Below, piece by piece: positions 25,496 to 34,035 of a DNA stretch of 64,000 nt (positions are counted from its first letter, which is position 1; every line of letters begins with the position of its first letter). A program made the translations under genes and the position numbers. The notes beneath the pieces are model-generated. The model saw only the letters and a list, made by a program, of their open reading frames with translations. It did no database searches and had not been told where the DNA came from. The DNA lies in contig NZ_JUHG01000011.1 in the NCBI RefSeq assembly GCF_000799715.1, positions 806,001 to 870,000 of the forward strand, given 5' to 3'. The stretch comes from Martinezella rhizogenes (GTDB lineage Bacteria > Pseudomonadota > Alphaproteobacteria > Rhizobiales > Rhizobiaceae).

Positions 25496-25522
25496 GCGCC
25501 GGGTTAATCGCCCGGCGTTTTT
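25496..25522 (+). terminator. Terminator of the ABC importer operon
   Basis: CGCCGGG (25497-25503) pairs with CCCGGCG (25511-25517) around a seven-base loop and is followed by TTTTTC. Confidence 0.88.
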
Positions 25523-25557
25523 CTTTGATTCCTGTTGCACTGCATCTATATTCCAAC

Positions 25558-25700
25558 CGTTCTCAGGGCGGGGTGAGATTCCCCACCGGCGGTATGGAGA
25601 CTTGTCTCCGAGCCCGCGAGCGCCTTCCACACAATGGAAGGGTCAGCAGATCCGGTGAGAGGCCGGAGCCGACGGTATAGTCCGGATGGAAGAGAGCAAG
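25558..25700 (+). promoter_or_regulatory. FMN riboswitch (RFN element)
   Basis: The conserved RFN segments appear in order: TCTCAGGGCGGGGTGAGATT, CCCCACCGGCGGTAT, GAGCCCGCGAGCGC, GGTCAGCAGATCCGGTGAGA, GCCGGAGCCGACGGTATAG and TCCGGATGGAAGAGAG. It senses FMN and represses expression of the lumazine synthase gene 90 bp downstream. A stem CTCCTC/GAGGAG at 25713-25729 lies between the aptamer and the ribosome site and may belong to the expression platform. No T-run follows it, so control of translation is more likely than termination. Confidence 0.97.
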
Positions 25701-25778
25701 CAGGGTCGATGGCTCCTCCGCGCGAGGAGTTCGGCGGCCTTGCGTGTTCGCCCAAGGGATATTGAGTTAAACCCTTGA

Positions 25779-26267
<489 letters not shown>

Positions 26268-26276
26268 GTTAAGATG

Positions 26277-26309
26277 ATGGAGGCGTGGCCAGGCCCCGCC
26301 TCCATTTTT
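26277..26309 (+). terminator. Terminator of ribH2
   Basis: ATGGAGGCG (26277-26285) pairs with CGCCTCCAT (26297-26305), with GGCC/GGCC pairing inside, followed by TTTTT. Confidence 0.88.
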
Positions 26310-26326
26310 CCATTGCGGAGCACCGC

Positions 26327-26677
26327 ATGACCGTTCTGCGCATCATTCCCAATCTCCACGCCGCCGATCCGGCGAGCGCCCGTCTTTTTTACGGCGACCT
26401 GCTCGGTCTCGATATTGTCATGGATCACGGCTGGATCCTCACCTTCGCCTCCGACGCGCTAACCGTGCCGCAGATCAGCATTGCCAGCGAAGGCGGTTCT
26501 GGAACCATCGTCCCCGATCTCTCCATCGAGGTCGATGATGTCGATGAGCTTTATGCGCGCGCCCAATCGATGCAGTTCGATATCGTCTACGATCTGACCG
26601 ACGAACCCTGGGGTGTCCGGCGCTTCTACGTCCGCGATCCGCTCGGCAGGATCGTGAATATTTTGTCGCACCGATAG
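26327..26677 (+). CDS. VOC-superfamily (glyoxalase/bleomycin resistance-like) protein
   Basis: A 116-residue protein with the two beta-alpha-beta modules of the vicinal oxygen chelate fold: NLHAADPASARLFYGDLLGL at the N-terminus and EPWGVRRFYVRDPLGRIVNI at the C-terminus. It may bind a metal through an Asp/His and a Glu, but the exact ligand set and substrate cannot be read. GCGGAG stands six bases before the ATG. It is convergent with the GntR gene, with only five bases between the two stops. Confidence 0.78.
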   Translation: MTVLRIIPNLHAADPASARLFYGDLLGLDIVMDHGWILTFASDALTVPQISIASEGGSGTIVPDLSIEVDDVDELYARAQSMQFDIVYDLTDEPWGVRRFYVRDPLGRIVNILSHR

Positions 26678-26682
26678 GACGC

Positions 26683-27411
26683 CTACCCCAAATCGACCTT
26701 GAAGGTCACCCGTTCCGCCGACCACACCGTTTCCGAATAGGCTATAGGCGCGCCGGAAGCATCCACATCCACCTTGAGGATCACCAGCACCGGCGCCGAT
26801 TTCGGCTGCCGCAACAGCCGCGCCTCTTCGCCGGTCGGCATGCGCGCCTCGATCTCGGTCGACAGGCGCTCGTAGTCGCGAACACCGTAGCTTGCCAGTG
26901 CCGCCGTGATCGTCGGATATTGCAGCCGCGCCTTGTCGAAATCGGGAAAACGTTCCGCCGGATAATAGCTGTCGCCCAATTCGATGGGGACGCCATCGGC
27001 CGTCATTACGCCACGGCGACGGATGACCAGCGCATTCGGCGCAAGCTTCAGCCGCGCCGCGACACGCTCGGACGCCGGAATGATTTCGTGGATCAGCAAT
27101 TCCCCACCGGGCTCGAAGCCTTGCTCTATGAGATTCTTGGAAAACCGGGTCTTCTTCGAGAGGGTATAATCGATAACACCCTTGTGCACGAACGTGCCCC
27201 GCCCCTGCTCGGCGCGTACCAATCCGCGCTGCTCGAGATGCCCAAGCGCCTGACGGACGGTAAAGCGGCTGACGCCGAAGCGCTCCATCAGCTCCGGTTC
27301 TGTTGGCAATTTGGCGCCCGCGGCAAATCTCCCGGCGGCAATATCCGCCGCTAGGACTTCGCCGATCTGATACCAAAGAGCGCTGCCGCTCTTGCGATCG
27401 ATCGTCTCCAT
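26683..27411 (-). CDS. GntR-family (HutC/PhnF-type) transcriptional regulator
   Basis: A 242-residue regulator. Residues about 5-75 form the GntR winged helix (LPTEPELMERFGVSRFTVRQALGHL, split over two helices, then GRGTFVHKG). Residues about 95-235 form a UTRA ligand-binding domain. PhnF- and HutC-type regulators sense small acids, amino sugars or phosphonates. The start at 27411 lies one base after the methyltransferase stop and has no ribosome site of its own, so it is translated by coupling. A longer in-frame start at 27471 would lie inside the methyltransferase gene. The likely target is its own operon. Confidence 0.85.
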   Translation of the reverse strand: METIDRKSGSALWYQIGEVLAADIAAGRFAAGAKLPTEPELMERFGVSRFTVRQALGHLEQRGLVRAEQGRGTFVHKGVIDYTLSKKTRFSKNLIEQGFEPGGELLIHEIIPASERVAARLKLAPNALVIRRRGVMTADGVPIELGDSYYPAERFPDFDKARLQYPTITAALASYGVRDYERLSTEIEARMPTGEEARLLRQPKSAPVLVILKVDVDASGAPIAYSETVWSAERVTFKVDLG

Positions 27412-27412
27412 G

Positions 27413-28099
27413 TCACACGCGCTTCTCGAGCCGGAACAACAGCTTGTATTCGGCGGGATAGGCCAGAGCATCGAGAATGCTCGGATAATATTTGCGGTCC
27501 TTCGAACCGCTCACGAAGCCATCATAGCCGAAACGCTTGACGGAGACATTGAAACCAGCCGCAACGAAGGCATCGATATAGTCCTGCGGAGACCGATCCT
27601 GCACCGGCGCATTGCTGTTGCCGCCGATCAGCTCCCGCCATTTCGGCCAGAGCGGCATTTCATTGTGGCAGCCGGTGACGGCGTAATAGACACCGCCGTC
27701 GCGCATGACTTGAAACATCTGCTCGGCGTGACGTTTCAAGTCCGGCAGCAGATAGACGACCTCATAGCTGAAGGCGACATCGAAGCTATCGCTGAAGGGT
27801 GAGAGATCGGTCGTGACGTGAAACTGCAGCGGCATATTGCCCTTGGCGGCGTCAGCGGCGGCGACGGATTCCGAGGCAATATCGATCCCGACGCCACAAC
27901 GGAACGGCCGCATCGCATGCAGCAGCCGGAGGAAACCACCGCGATTGCAGCCGAAATCCAGTACTGTCTTCGACGAAAAATCCCGCTCCGGCACGGTCTC
28001 GATGAAATGCCGCCAATAGGGATTATGCGATTCAGCCATCGCGATGTCGCCATTCGGTTCGATATGCCATGTCGCGTAAGTAGAAGTCGCGTTTGTCAT
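27413..28099 (-). CDS. Class I SAM-dependent methyltransferase
   Basis: A 228-residue cytoplasmic methyltransferase. Motif I is VLDFGCNRGGFLRLLH, the acidic end of strand 2 is GVGIDIASES, and motif IV is SFDVAFSYEVVYLLPD, all consistent with a class I Rossmann fold using SAM. The acceptor is not recognisable. It is co-transcribed with the GntR gene (one-base gap), an unusual close pairing. A GC-rich repeat upstream (28163-28190) may be the operator. Confidence 0.82.
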   Translation of the reverse strand: MTNATSTYATWHIEPNGDIAMAESHNPYWRHFIETVPERDFSSKTVLDFGCNRGGFLRLLHAMRPFRCGVGIDIASESVAAADAAKGNMPLQFHVTTDLSPFSDSFDVAFSYEVVYLLPDLKRHAEQMFQVMRDGGVYYAVTGCHNEMPLWPKWRELIGGNSNAPVQDRSPQDYIDAFVAAGFNVSVKRFGYDGFVSGSKDRKYYPSILDALAYPAEYKLLFRLEKRV

Positions 28100-28162
28100 G
28101 ATGCGCTCGCTGTTGGAGTGGACTGAACTTTTGATAGCCCGGCTTCATGACAGTAGAATGAA

Positions 28163-28190
28163 TTCGTCCGGACGACCGGACTATACGAAC
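28163..28190. promoter_or_regulatory. Candidate operator of the methyltransferase-GntR pair
   Basis: GTCCGGAC (28167-28174) is a perfect palindrome. The larger TCCGG-ACGA-CCGGA symmetry (28167-28181) sits between TTCGT and ACGAA ends, about 70 bp before the methyltransferase start. This is consistent with a dimeric regulator site, but no factor is proven. Confidence 0.35.
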
Positions 28191-28213
28191 TAGATTCCTT
28201 CTGTTCGAGATCG

Positions 28214-28609
28214 CTACTTCACGCAATCCACCATCCACTGAACGCCAAACCGATCCATGAGCTTGCCGTAATAGCTCCCCCACGGTTGAACGGCGAGCGG
28301 TGTCGTTACCCTACCACCCTCGGCCAACAGAGAGAAAACCCTGTCGGTGCTATCGCGGTCATCTGTAACCAGCATATGGGCGGAGCCGCGCATCGGCTCG
28401 GCATCGTGGTTGTCGGATGCAAAAAACAGCAAGCCCGGTCCCTCAAAACGAGCATGCATCACCCTGCCCCGCATAGAATCCTCAGCAAGCGGCATTCCAT
28501 CCGCGCCATGGCGGATCAAAAGCGTGACCCGGCCAAGCCCGCAGGCGGTGTAGAAGGCAAGCGCCTCCTCGCAATGTGTCGTGAAGAACAGATAATTGGC
28601 GAGTTGCAT
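28214..28609 (-). CDS. VOC-superfamily PhnB-like protein
   Basis: A 131-residue PhnB/DUF1428-like VOC protein. Landmarks are MQLANYLFFTTHCEEALAFY at the start, the central GRVMHARFEGPGLLFFASDN and the C-terminal PWGSYYGKLMDRFGVQWMV. PhnB-like proteins are often named 3-demethylubiquinone-9 methyltransferase-like by homology only; no activity is implied. AGGGAGG stands just before the ATG. It is followed by the methyltransferase gene after 114 bp. A palindrome GTCGGTCCGAC at 28654-28664 lies upstream. Confidence 0.78.
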   Translation of the reverse strand: MQLANYLFFTTHCEEALAFYTACGLGRVTLLIRHGADGMPLAEDSMRGRVMHARFEGPGLLFFASDNHDAEPMRGSAHMLVTDDRDSTDRVFSLLAEGGRVTTPLAVQPWGSYYGKLMDRFGVQWMVDCVK

Positions 28610-28684
28610 GTCCTGCCTCCCTCTTGCCGTCGGACCACGGTGGCTTGGTACACGTCGGTCCGACACTTCGGTGATTCCGCCGCT

Positions 28685-29137
28685 TCAGGCGGTTAAGAGA
28701 CCCTGGCTTACTTGGGCAGCCGCAGCCTCCTGAATGGCGCCGATCAGATCGGCATTACTGTAGCTGCGCCCCGCAATGCCCCAAGCACCGTCCGGCGCAT
28801 AGACTATATTCGACCAGATGTGTTCACGCTTGATCCGCCCTTCGGCCGCCTGTTCGACGACATCGGTCGCTCTTTCGATGAATGCGCGCTTGGCCTCCGC
28901 GGTCGCAAGCGCGATCTCAGGCAGCTTTAGTTCGATGAGGGCCGCCGCAACGGGCTTTCCTGCAGCCAGAATATGCCCGGCCGGAAGCACGTTGATCGTG
29001 CCGATGACGTTGGCCGTCATGAAGACATTGCCGGTCAAACCGGCAACATCGAGGACCGCATCCGTCAATCCGGCAAAGGCCTGCGCCTGCGCTTCTGGCG
29101 AGAGCAGCCCTTCGGGTACGGTGAGCGTAATAGGCAT
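28685..29137 (-). CDS. Tautomerase-superfamily protein
   Basis: A 150-residue protein beginning MPITLTVPEGLLS. After Met removal the N-terminal proline would be the general base, as in 4-oxalocrotonate tautomerase and MIF-type enzymes. At this length it is a fused or long tautomerase (two beta-alpha-beta units). AAGGAG lies about nine bases before the ATG. It is divergent from the TetR gene and probably under its control, because TetR-type palindromes fill the shared intergenic region. The substrate is not known. Confidence 0.82.
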   Translation of the reverse strand: MPITLTVPEGLLSPEAQAQAFAGLTDAVLDVAGLTGNVFMTANVIGTINVLPAGHILAAGKPVAAALIELKLPEIALATAEAKRAFIERATDVVEQAAEGRIKREHIWSNIVYAPDGAWGIAGRSYSNADLIGAIQEAAAAQVSQGLLTA

Positions 29138-29181
29138 GGGATATCTCCTTATTGGACCTGTGGTGGCAATTGATATATACC

Positions 29182-29248
29182 GATCACTCTTTATGAATAC
29201 ATGCTGATCGCTCTCTATGCAACCCATAAAGAGTGACCACTCTTTATG
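29182..29248. promoter_or_regulatory. TetR operator array between tautomerase and tetR genes
   Basis: CATAAAGAGTG (29225-29235) and CACTCTTTATG (29238-29248) form a perfect 24-bp inverted repeat directly before the TetR start. Two further half-sites, GATCACTCTTTATG (29182-29195) and GATCGCTCTCTATG (29206-29219), repeat it toward the tautomerase gene at a 24-bp period. Confidence 0.75.
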
Positions 29249-29258
29249 GAGACAAAAA

Positions 29259-29864
29259 ATGCGCTATAGCGCCGAACACAAGCAGGAAACCCGGACACGG
29301 GTCGTCGCAGCTGCGGGGCAGGTATTTCGAAGGGAAGGTTATGGCGGGGCGGGCATCGATGCTCTGACGAAAGCGGCCGGCGTCACGAACGGCGCTTTCT
29401 ATGGACACTTCAAATCCAAGGGCGAAGCGTTTCGCACGGCTGTCGTGGAAGGATTGGAGGAATTGCGCCAAGGGATCTCAGCACTTAAGGAAAGTCAGCC
29501 AAAAGACTGGCTGAAGGCCTTTGCCAGCTATTATCTCGGCTACAAGCGAACCTGCGATCTCGGCGACAGCTGCGCTCTGCCGAGCCTCTCTCCCGATGTC
29601 ATGCGTGCGGACGATGAAACGCGCGATGTCTATACGGCGGAGTTGAGAAAACTTATCGCTGATGTTGCGGCTGGCCTGCCGGAGAGCGCGAACTCCGCCG
29701 AAACAACGGCGGAGGATCGTGCGATCTTTCTCCTGGCAACACTCAGTGGCGGTGTGACGCTTGCTCGCGCCGTCTCCGATCCCGCCCTTTCCGAACGCAT
29801 CGCCGAAATCATCGAGCGAGCCGCCCTGGCAATAGGCGTTCCCTCAAATTCGCAAAGCAAATGA
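29259..29864 (+). CDS. TetR/AcrR-family transcriptional regulator
   Basis: A 201-residue regulator. Residues about 10-60 are the TetR helix-turn-helix (RVVAAAGQVFRREGYGGAGI, then KAAGVTNGAFYGHFKSKGEA). The C-terminal ligand-binding part carries CDLGDSCALPSLSPDV, seen in the YcdC/TetR_C group. GGAG precedes the ATG by seven bases. The perfect palindrome ending eleven bases before the start indicates autoregulation and shared control of the divergent tautomerase gene. Confidence 0.88.
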   Translation: MRYSAEHKQETRTRVVAAAGQVFRREGYGGAGIDALTKAAGVTNGAFYGHFKSKGEAFRTAVVEGLEELRQGISALKESQPKDWLKAFASYYLGYKRTCDLGDSCALPSLSPDVMRADDETRDVYTAELRKLIADVAAGLPESANSAETTAEDRAIFLLATLSGGVTLARAVSDPALSERIAEIIERAALAIGVPSNSQSK

Positions 29865-29934
29865 CGGAACACAATATCCATGCCACGGTAGGCGAGCGAG
29901 ACGAAGACTGTCACTTCGCCTCGGTCAGTCTGGT

Positions 29935-30939
29935 TTACGAGCGGATCGCTTTGTCGTTCTCGTCGAAGCGATGCATATGTCCGGTATCCGGCGTCGCATA
30001 GACTGTTTCATCCGGCTCGTATTGATGCTCACCGAACAGGCGCACGGTCAAAAGGCCGGTGTGGTCGGATTCGAGATAGATGATGGTGTCGGCGCCGAGA
30101 TGTTCGACGTGGACGACCTTGGCGGCCCAGGTGCCCTGCTCGCGCGATAGCGTGATGTGTTCGGGACGGATGCCGATAGTCTTGGCGCCGCCCTGTTCGA
30201 GCTTTTCCGCCGAGATGAGATTCATCTGCGGCGAGCCGATGAAACCGCCGACGAAGACATTGGCCGGGCGATTGTAGAGTTCCATCGGCGAGCCGATCTG
30301 CTCGATAGCGCCAGCGTTCATCACGACGATCTTGTCGGCCAGCGTCATCGCCTCGACCTGATCGTGGGTGACATAGATCATCGTCGCCTTCAAACTACGG
30401 TGGAGGCGAGCGATTTCGAGGCGGGTCTGAACGCGCAGCGCCGCGTCGAGGTTCGATAGCGGTTCGTCGAACAGGAAGAGTTCCGGTTCGCGCACGATGG
30501 CGCGGCCGATGGCGACGCGCTGACGCTGACCGCCGGAAAGTTCGGATGGACGGCGAGCGAGATAAGGTTCGAGAGAAAGCATGCCCGACGCCTTTGCGAC
30601 ACGGCTCTCGATCTCTTCCTTGGCGGTGCCGGCCTGCTTCAGGCCGAGACCCATATTGTCCTTCACCGTCAGGTGCGGATAGAGCGCGTAGGACTGGAAC
30701 ACCATGGAAATGCCGCGCTTGGCCGGCGGCGTCACGGTTACGTCCTTGCCATTGATCAGCACGGCGCCCGAGGTCACGTCTTCAAGGCCAGCGATGCTGC
30801 GCAGCAGGGTCGACTTGCCGCAACCGGATGGGCCGACGAAGATGACGAACTCGCCGTCCTTCACCTCGAGGTCGATGCCCTTCAGCACATCATGCGTGCC
30901 ATAGGCCTTGCGGATGGATTTCAGTTGAAGCGATCCCAC
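29935..30939 (-). CDS. ABC transporter ATP-binding protein, CUT1 (UgpC/MsmK-like)
   Basis: A 334-residue sugar-importer ATPase. Walker A is GPSGCGKST, the signature [14 protein letters not shown], Walker [13 protein letters not shown] and the switch [11 protein letters not shown]. The C-terminal about 100 residues form a TOBE/OB regulatory region ([11 protein letters not shown]). The GTG start at 30939 has AAGGA upstream and lies 12 bp after the Gfo/Idh stop. It is the last gene of a five-gene minus-strand operon: binding protein, two permeases, dehydrogenase and ATPase. Confidence 0.9.
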   Translation of the reverse strand: MGSLQLKSIRKAYGTHDVLKGIDLEVKDGEFVIFVGPSGCGKSTLLRSIAGLEDVTSGAVLINGKDVTVTPPAKRGISMVFQSYALYPHLTVKDNMGLGLKQAGTAKEEIESRVAKASGMLSLEPYLARRPSELSGGQRQRVAIGRAIVREPELFLFDEPLSNLDAALRVQTRLEIARLHRSLKATMIYVTHDQVEAMTLADKIVVMNAGAIEQIGSPMELYNRPANVFVGGFIGSPQMNLISAEKLEQGGAKTIGIRPEHITLSREQGTWAAKVVHVEHLGADTIIYLESDHTGLLTVRLFGEHQYEPDETVYATPDTGHMHRFDENDKAIRS

Positions 30940-30951
30940 AGTTTCTTATCC

Positions 30952-32016
30952 TTACAAATAAACGGGCTTGCCGGTGCGCACGCTCTCGTCGGCGGCAAGG
31001 CAGATGCGCAGCGATTGAACGGCGTCAGTCATGTGGCGGCCAAGGTCGACATCCTCGCGGATGGCCTTGAGCACAAAGGCCTGCTCGAGGTCGCACAGCT
31101 CCTGATGACCCGGCTCGCCATCCATGTGCAGATCCTGATCCGGCCGGATGAATTGGCCGTTCGGCCCTGTCTCGGCGCTATGCAGCCGGATGACGGAGGT
31201 TTTGGTGTGCGCATCGATATCGTCGGACTTGGCGTTCGGGTCCATGACGATGGACACCGCACCATTCGGCGACATCACATCCTTCACGAAGAAGGCGGTC
31301 TCGGACATCATCGGTCCCCAGCCGGCTTCGTACCAGCCGACCGAACCATCCTCGTAGATCACCTGCAGATGGCCATAATTGTACATATCCGGCGCGATCT
31401 CGTTCGACAGGCGCAGGCCCATGCCGCGCACCTCGACCGGCTTGGCGTCGGTGATCTGGCACATGACATCGACGTAGTGGACACCGCAATCGACGATCGG
31501 CGACGTCGTCCGCATCAGCGCCTTGTGCGTCTCCCAGGTTAGACCGCTCGACTGCTGGTTCAGGTTCATGCGGAAGACGAAGGGGCCGCCGAGCTTGCGG
31601 GCCTCGGCAATCAGCCGTGTCCATGAGGGGTGATGACGCAGGATATAGCCGATCACCAGCTTGCGGCCTGCCTTCTTGGCGGCAGCCACGACACGCTCCG
31701 CATCCTCGACCGTCGTTGCCAACGGCTTTTCGACAAAAACATCGCAGCCCGCCTCGAAGGCCATGACGGCATAATCGGCGTGGCTGTCGGAATAGGTATT
31801 GATCGAGCAGAGATCGGGCTTCAGCTCCTTCAGCGCCGTCTCGAAATCCGGATGGATCGTGTAGCCCTGCAGCTCCTCCGGCAGCTTCGGGCTGGAGCGG
31901 TTGACGAGGCCGACGATCTCGAAGCCGGGATTGTTGTGGTAGGCGAGCGCATGGCTGCGGCCCATATTGCCAAGGCCGGCGACGAGAACGCGGATCGGCT
32001 TTTCGGATGCACTCAC
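30952..32016 (-). CDS. Gfo/Idh/MocA-family oxidoreductase
   Basis: A 354-residue NAD(P)-dependent sugar dehydrogenase. The N-terminal Rossmann motif is VLVAGLGNMGRSHA and the conserved DVFVEKPLATT follows. A C-terminal alpha/beta substrate domain carries DCGVHYVDVM, with the family aspartate and histidine. Members oxidise inositols, aldoses or amino-sugar derivatives. The GTG start overlaps the stop of the upstream permease gene (GTGA), so it is made together with the importer and probably oxidises the imported sugar. A longer frame toward 32211 lies within the permease gene and is not used. Confidence 0.87.
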   Translation of the reverse strand: MSASEKPIRVLVAGLGNMGRSHALAYHNNPGFEIVGLVNRSSPKLPEELQGYTIHPDFETALKELKPDLCSINTYSDSHADYAVMAFEAGCDVFVEKPLATTVEDAERVVAAAKKAGRKLVIGYILRHHPSWTRLIAEARKLGGPFVFRMNLNQQSSGLTWETHKALMRTTSPIVDCGVHYVDVMCQITDAKPVEVRGMGLRLSNEIAPDMYNYGHLQVIYEDGSVGWYEAGWGPMMSETAFFVKDVMSPNGAVSIVMDPNAKSDDIDAHTKTSVIRLHSAETGPNGQFIRPDQDLHMDGEPGHQELCDLEQAFVLKAIREDVDLGRHMTDAVQSLRICLAADESVRTGKPVYL

Positions 32017-32852
32017 TTGACTGCTCCAGAGGTGATACCGCGAATGAGCTGGCGGGAGAAGATGACGTAAAGCACCAGGATCGGCAGGATAGCGAGCGTC
32101 AGCGCCGCCAGCACGGCGTTCCAGTTGGTGACGAACTGGCCGATGAAGATCTGCGAGCCCAGCGTCACCGTCTTCGTCGCCTCGCTCGGCGCCAGGATCA
32201 GCGGGAACCACAGATCGTTCCAGATCGGGATCATCGTGAAGACGGCAACGGTCGCCATGGCCGAACGGACCAGCGGCAGCACGAGGCGGAAGAAGATCGC
32301 ATATTCGCTGAGGCCGTCGATACGGCCGGCATTCTTCAGGTCATCGGATACGGTGCGCATGAATTCCGACAGGATGAACACGGCGAGCGGCAGGGCCTGC
32401 GCCGTGTAAACGAGGATCAGCGCAGTTAGCGTATTGACCAGGCCGGCTGCGACCATGCCCTGAAGGATGGCAACCGTACCGAGGCGGATCGGGATCATGA
32501 TGCCAATGGCGAGATATAGCCCCATCACCGTATTGCCGCGGAAACGATATTCCGACAGCGCGAAGGCGGCCATGGCGCCAAACAGCAAGGTAAAGATGAT
32601 TGAGACGATCGTCACGACGAAACTGTTCTGGAAATAAGTGACGAAGCTCCCCTGCCCGAGCACGGTCTGATAGCCGATCAGGCTGAAGCTGGATGGCGTC
32701 GGGATGCTCAAGGGCGCGCGGAAAATCGAAGCGCGATCCTTGAACGAATTGATGATGGTCAGGAACACCGGGAAAATGGCAACGAGCGTATAGGCGATGA
32801 GCGCCAGATGCACGAGGCCGGTGCGGGCAAGGGAAGTGCGTGCCTTGGACAT
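32013..32852 (-). CDS. CUT1 sugar ABC transporter permease (MalG-like)
   Basis: A 279-residue inner-membrane protein with six hydrophobic segments. The EAA loop is DDLKNAGRIDGLSEYAIFFR, and the C-terminus runs ILYVIFSRQLIRGITSGAVK-like, as in MalG/UgpE. I chose the ATG at 32852 because AGGAG lies eight bases before it; the ATG at 32858 is too close. It follows the other permease by 12 bp and overlaps the Gfo/Idh gene by four. Confidence 0.88.
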   Translation of the reverse strand: MSKARTSLARTGLVHLALIAYTLVAIFPVFLTIINSFKDRASIFRAPLSIPTPSSFSLIGYQTVLGQGSFVTYFQNSFVVTIVSIIFTLLFGAMAAFALSEYRFRGNTVMGLYLAIGIMIPIRLGTVAILQGMVAAGLVNTLTALILVYTAQALPLAVFILSEFMRTVSDDLKNAGRIDGLSEYAIFFRLVLPLVRSAMATVAVFTMIPIWNDLWFPLILAPSEATKTVTLGSQIFIGQFVTNWNAVLAALTLAILPILVLYVIFSRQLIRGITSGAVK

Positions 32853-32864
32853 GGTCATCGCTCC

Positions 32865-33818
32865 TCAGAACTGGTAGCGACGGATGCGCCGCTGGACGAT
32901 GAAAAGATAAAAGGAAACGCCGGTGAGGATGATCAGGAACATCACCGTCGCGATCGTCGCCCCCATCGAGCGGTCACCAAGCTGCAGCTGGAAACCGAAG
33001 AAAACGCGGTAGAGCAGCGTGCCGAGAATATCGGTGGAGCCGTCTGGCCCGGCCAGAGCCCCCTGAACGGTATAGACCAGGTCGAAAGCGTTGAAATTGC
33101 CGACGAAAGTCAGGATCGAGATGATACCGATCGCCGGCAACACCAGGGGCAGCTTGATCTTCCAGAACTGGCTCCAGCCGGTAATGCCATCGCATTCGGC
33201 CGCCTCGATGACCTCTTCCGGAATATTCAGCAGCGCCGCATAGATCAGCATCATCGGGATGCCGACATATTGCCAAACAGAGATCAGCGCGACCGTAATC
33301 AAGGCCGTACCCGGCCTGCCAAGCCAGGGCGCGAAGAACGACTTGAGGCCGACCATGCTCATCAAATCGGGCGCAACACCCCACAGCGGCGACAGGATCA
33401 GCTTCCAGATGAAGCCGACGACGACGAAGGAAAGCAGCGTCGGCAGGAAGATGGCCGTGCGATAGAAGGCGACGAAGCGCAGCTTTGGCAGCGACAGTAG
33501 TGCCGCGAGTGCCACACCGATGGGGTTCTGCACGCACATATGGATGGCGAAGAAGATCAGGTTGTTGCGCAGCGCATTCCAGAAGTCGTGCGACCAGCGC
33601 TCGTCCCCGAACAATACCTTGAAATTGTTGAGCCCGACGAAGGTCGTCTGACCATCGACCACGTTGTAGAGCGACAGCCGCAGCGTTTCGATCAAGGGCA
33701 GGATCATCACGGCCGTGTAGACGATGAGGGCCGGAAGAAGAAAAACGACGATGTGCCAGCGCCTCTGGCGCTTGATCGGAGCCGCGTGATATGCGGCGGA
33801 TATATCGGCTTCGCTCAT
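32865..33818 (-). CDS. CUT1 sugar ABC transporter permease (MalF-like)
   Basis: A 317-residue membrane protein with six main hydrophobic segments. The EAA loop is EEVIEAAECDGITGWSQFWK. A polar N-terminus of about 20 residues precedes the first helix (VVFLLPALIVYTAVMILPLI). It forms the channel with the downstream MalG-like subunit for the sugar delivered by the binding protein encoded upstream. Confidence 0.88.
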   Translation of the reverse strand: MSEADISAAYHAAPIKRQRRWHIVVFLLPALIVYTAVMILPLIETLRLSLYNVVDGQTTFVGLNNFKVLFGDERWSHDFWNALRNNLIFFAIHMCVQNPIGVALAALLSLPKLRFVAFYRTAIFLPTLLSFVVVGFIWKLILSPLWGVAPDLMSMVGLKSFFAPWLGRPGTALITVALISVWQYVGIPMMLIYAALLNIPEEVIEAAECDGITGWSQFWKIKLPLVLPAIGIISILTFVGNFNAFDLVYTVQGALAGPDGSTDILGTLLYRVFFGFQLQLGDRSMGATIATVMFLIILTGVSFYLFIVQRRIRRYQF

Positions 33819-33987
33819 GGCTTTCTGCCTGATTTTACTGGCTGCTGATCGGGGCAGCGCAAATGGTCAAATCCGTTCGCTACCCCGGTCTCCTTAGCCA
33901 AGCATGGAGAAGCGATGTCGGGCGCGACACGATACTGATGTTGCGGTAGTCGCCGGTCCGGCGGCCTATCGGCACAAGAAATGGCGA

Positions 33988-34017
33988 CGGGTGAGGAGCG
34001 ATGAGGCCCCTCACCCG
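33988..34017 (-). terminator. Hairpin between binding-protein and permease genes
   Basis: CGGGTGAGG (33988-33996) pairs with CCTCACCCG (34009-34017). There is no clear T-run on the minus strand, so it may stabilise the upstream message or attenuate, rather than fully terminate. Confidence 0.5.
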
Positions 34018-34035
34018 GATTGCATCAGGGCAGGA

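Noticed and set aside
26459-27376. A 305-codon minus-strand frame over the GntR gene
   Set aside because: It is another frame of the same strand. The GntR reading has an intact helix-turn-helix and UTRA domain, and this one has none.
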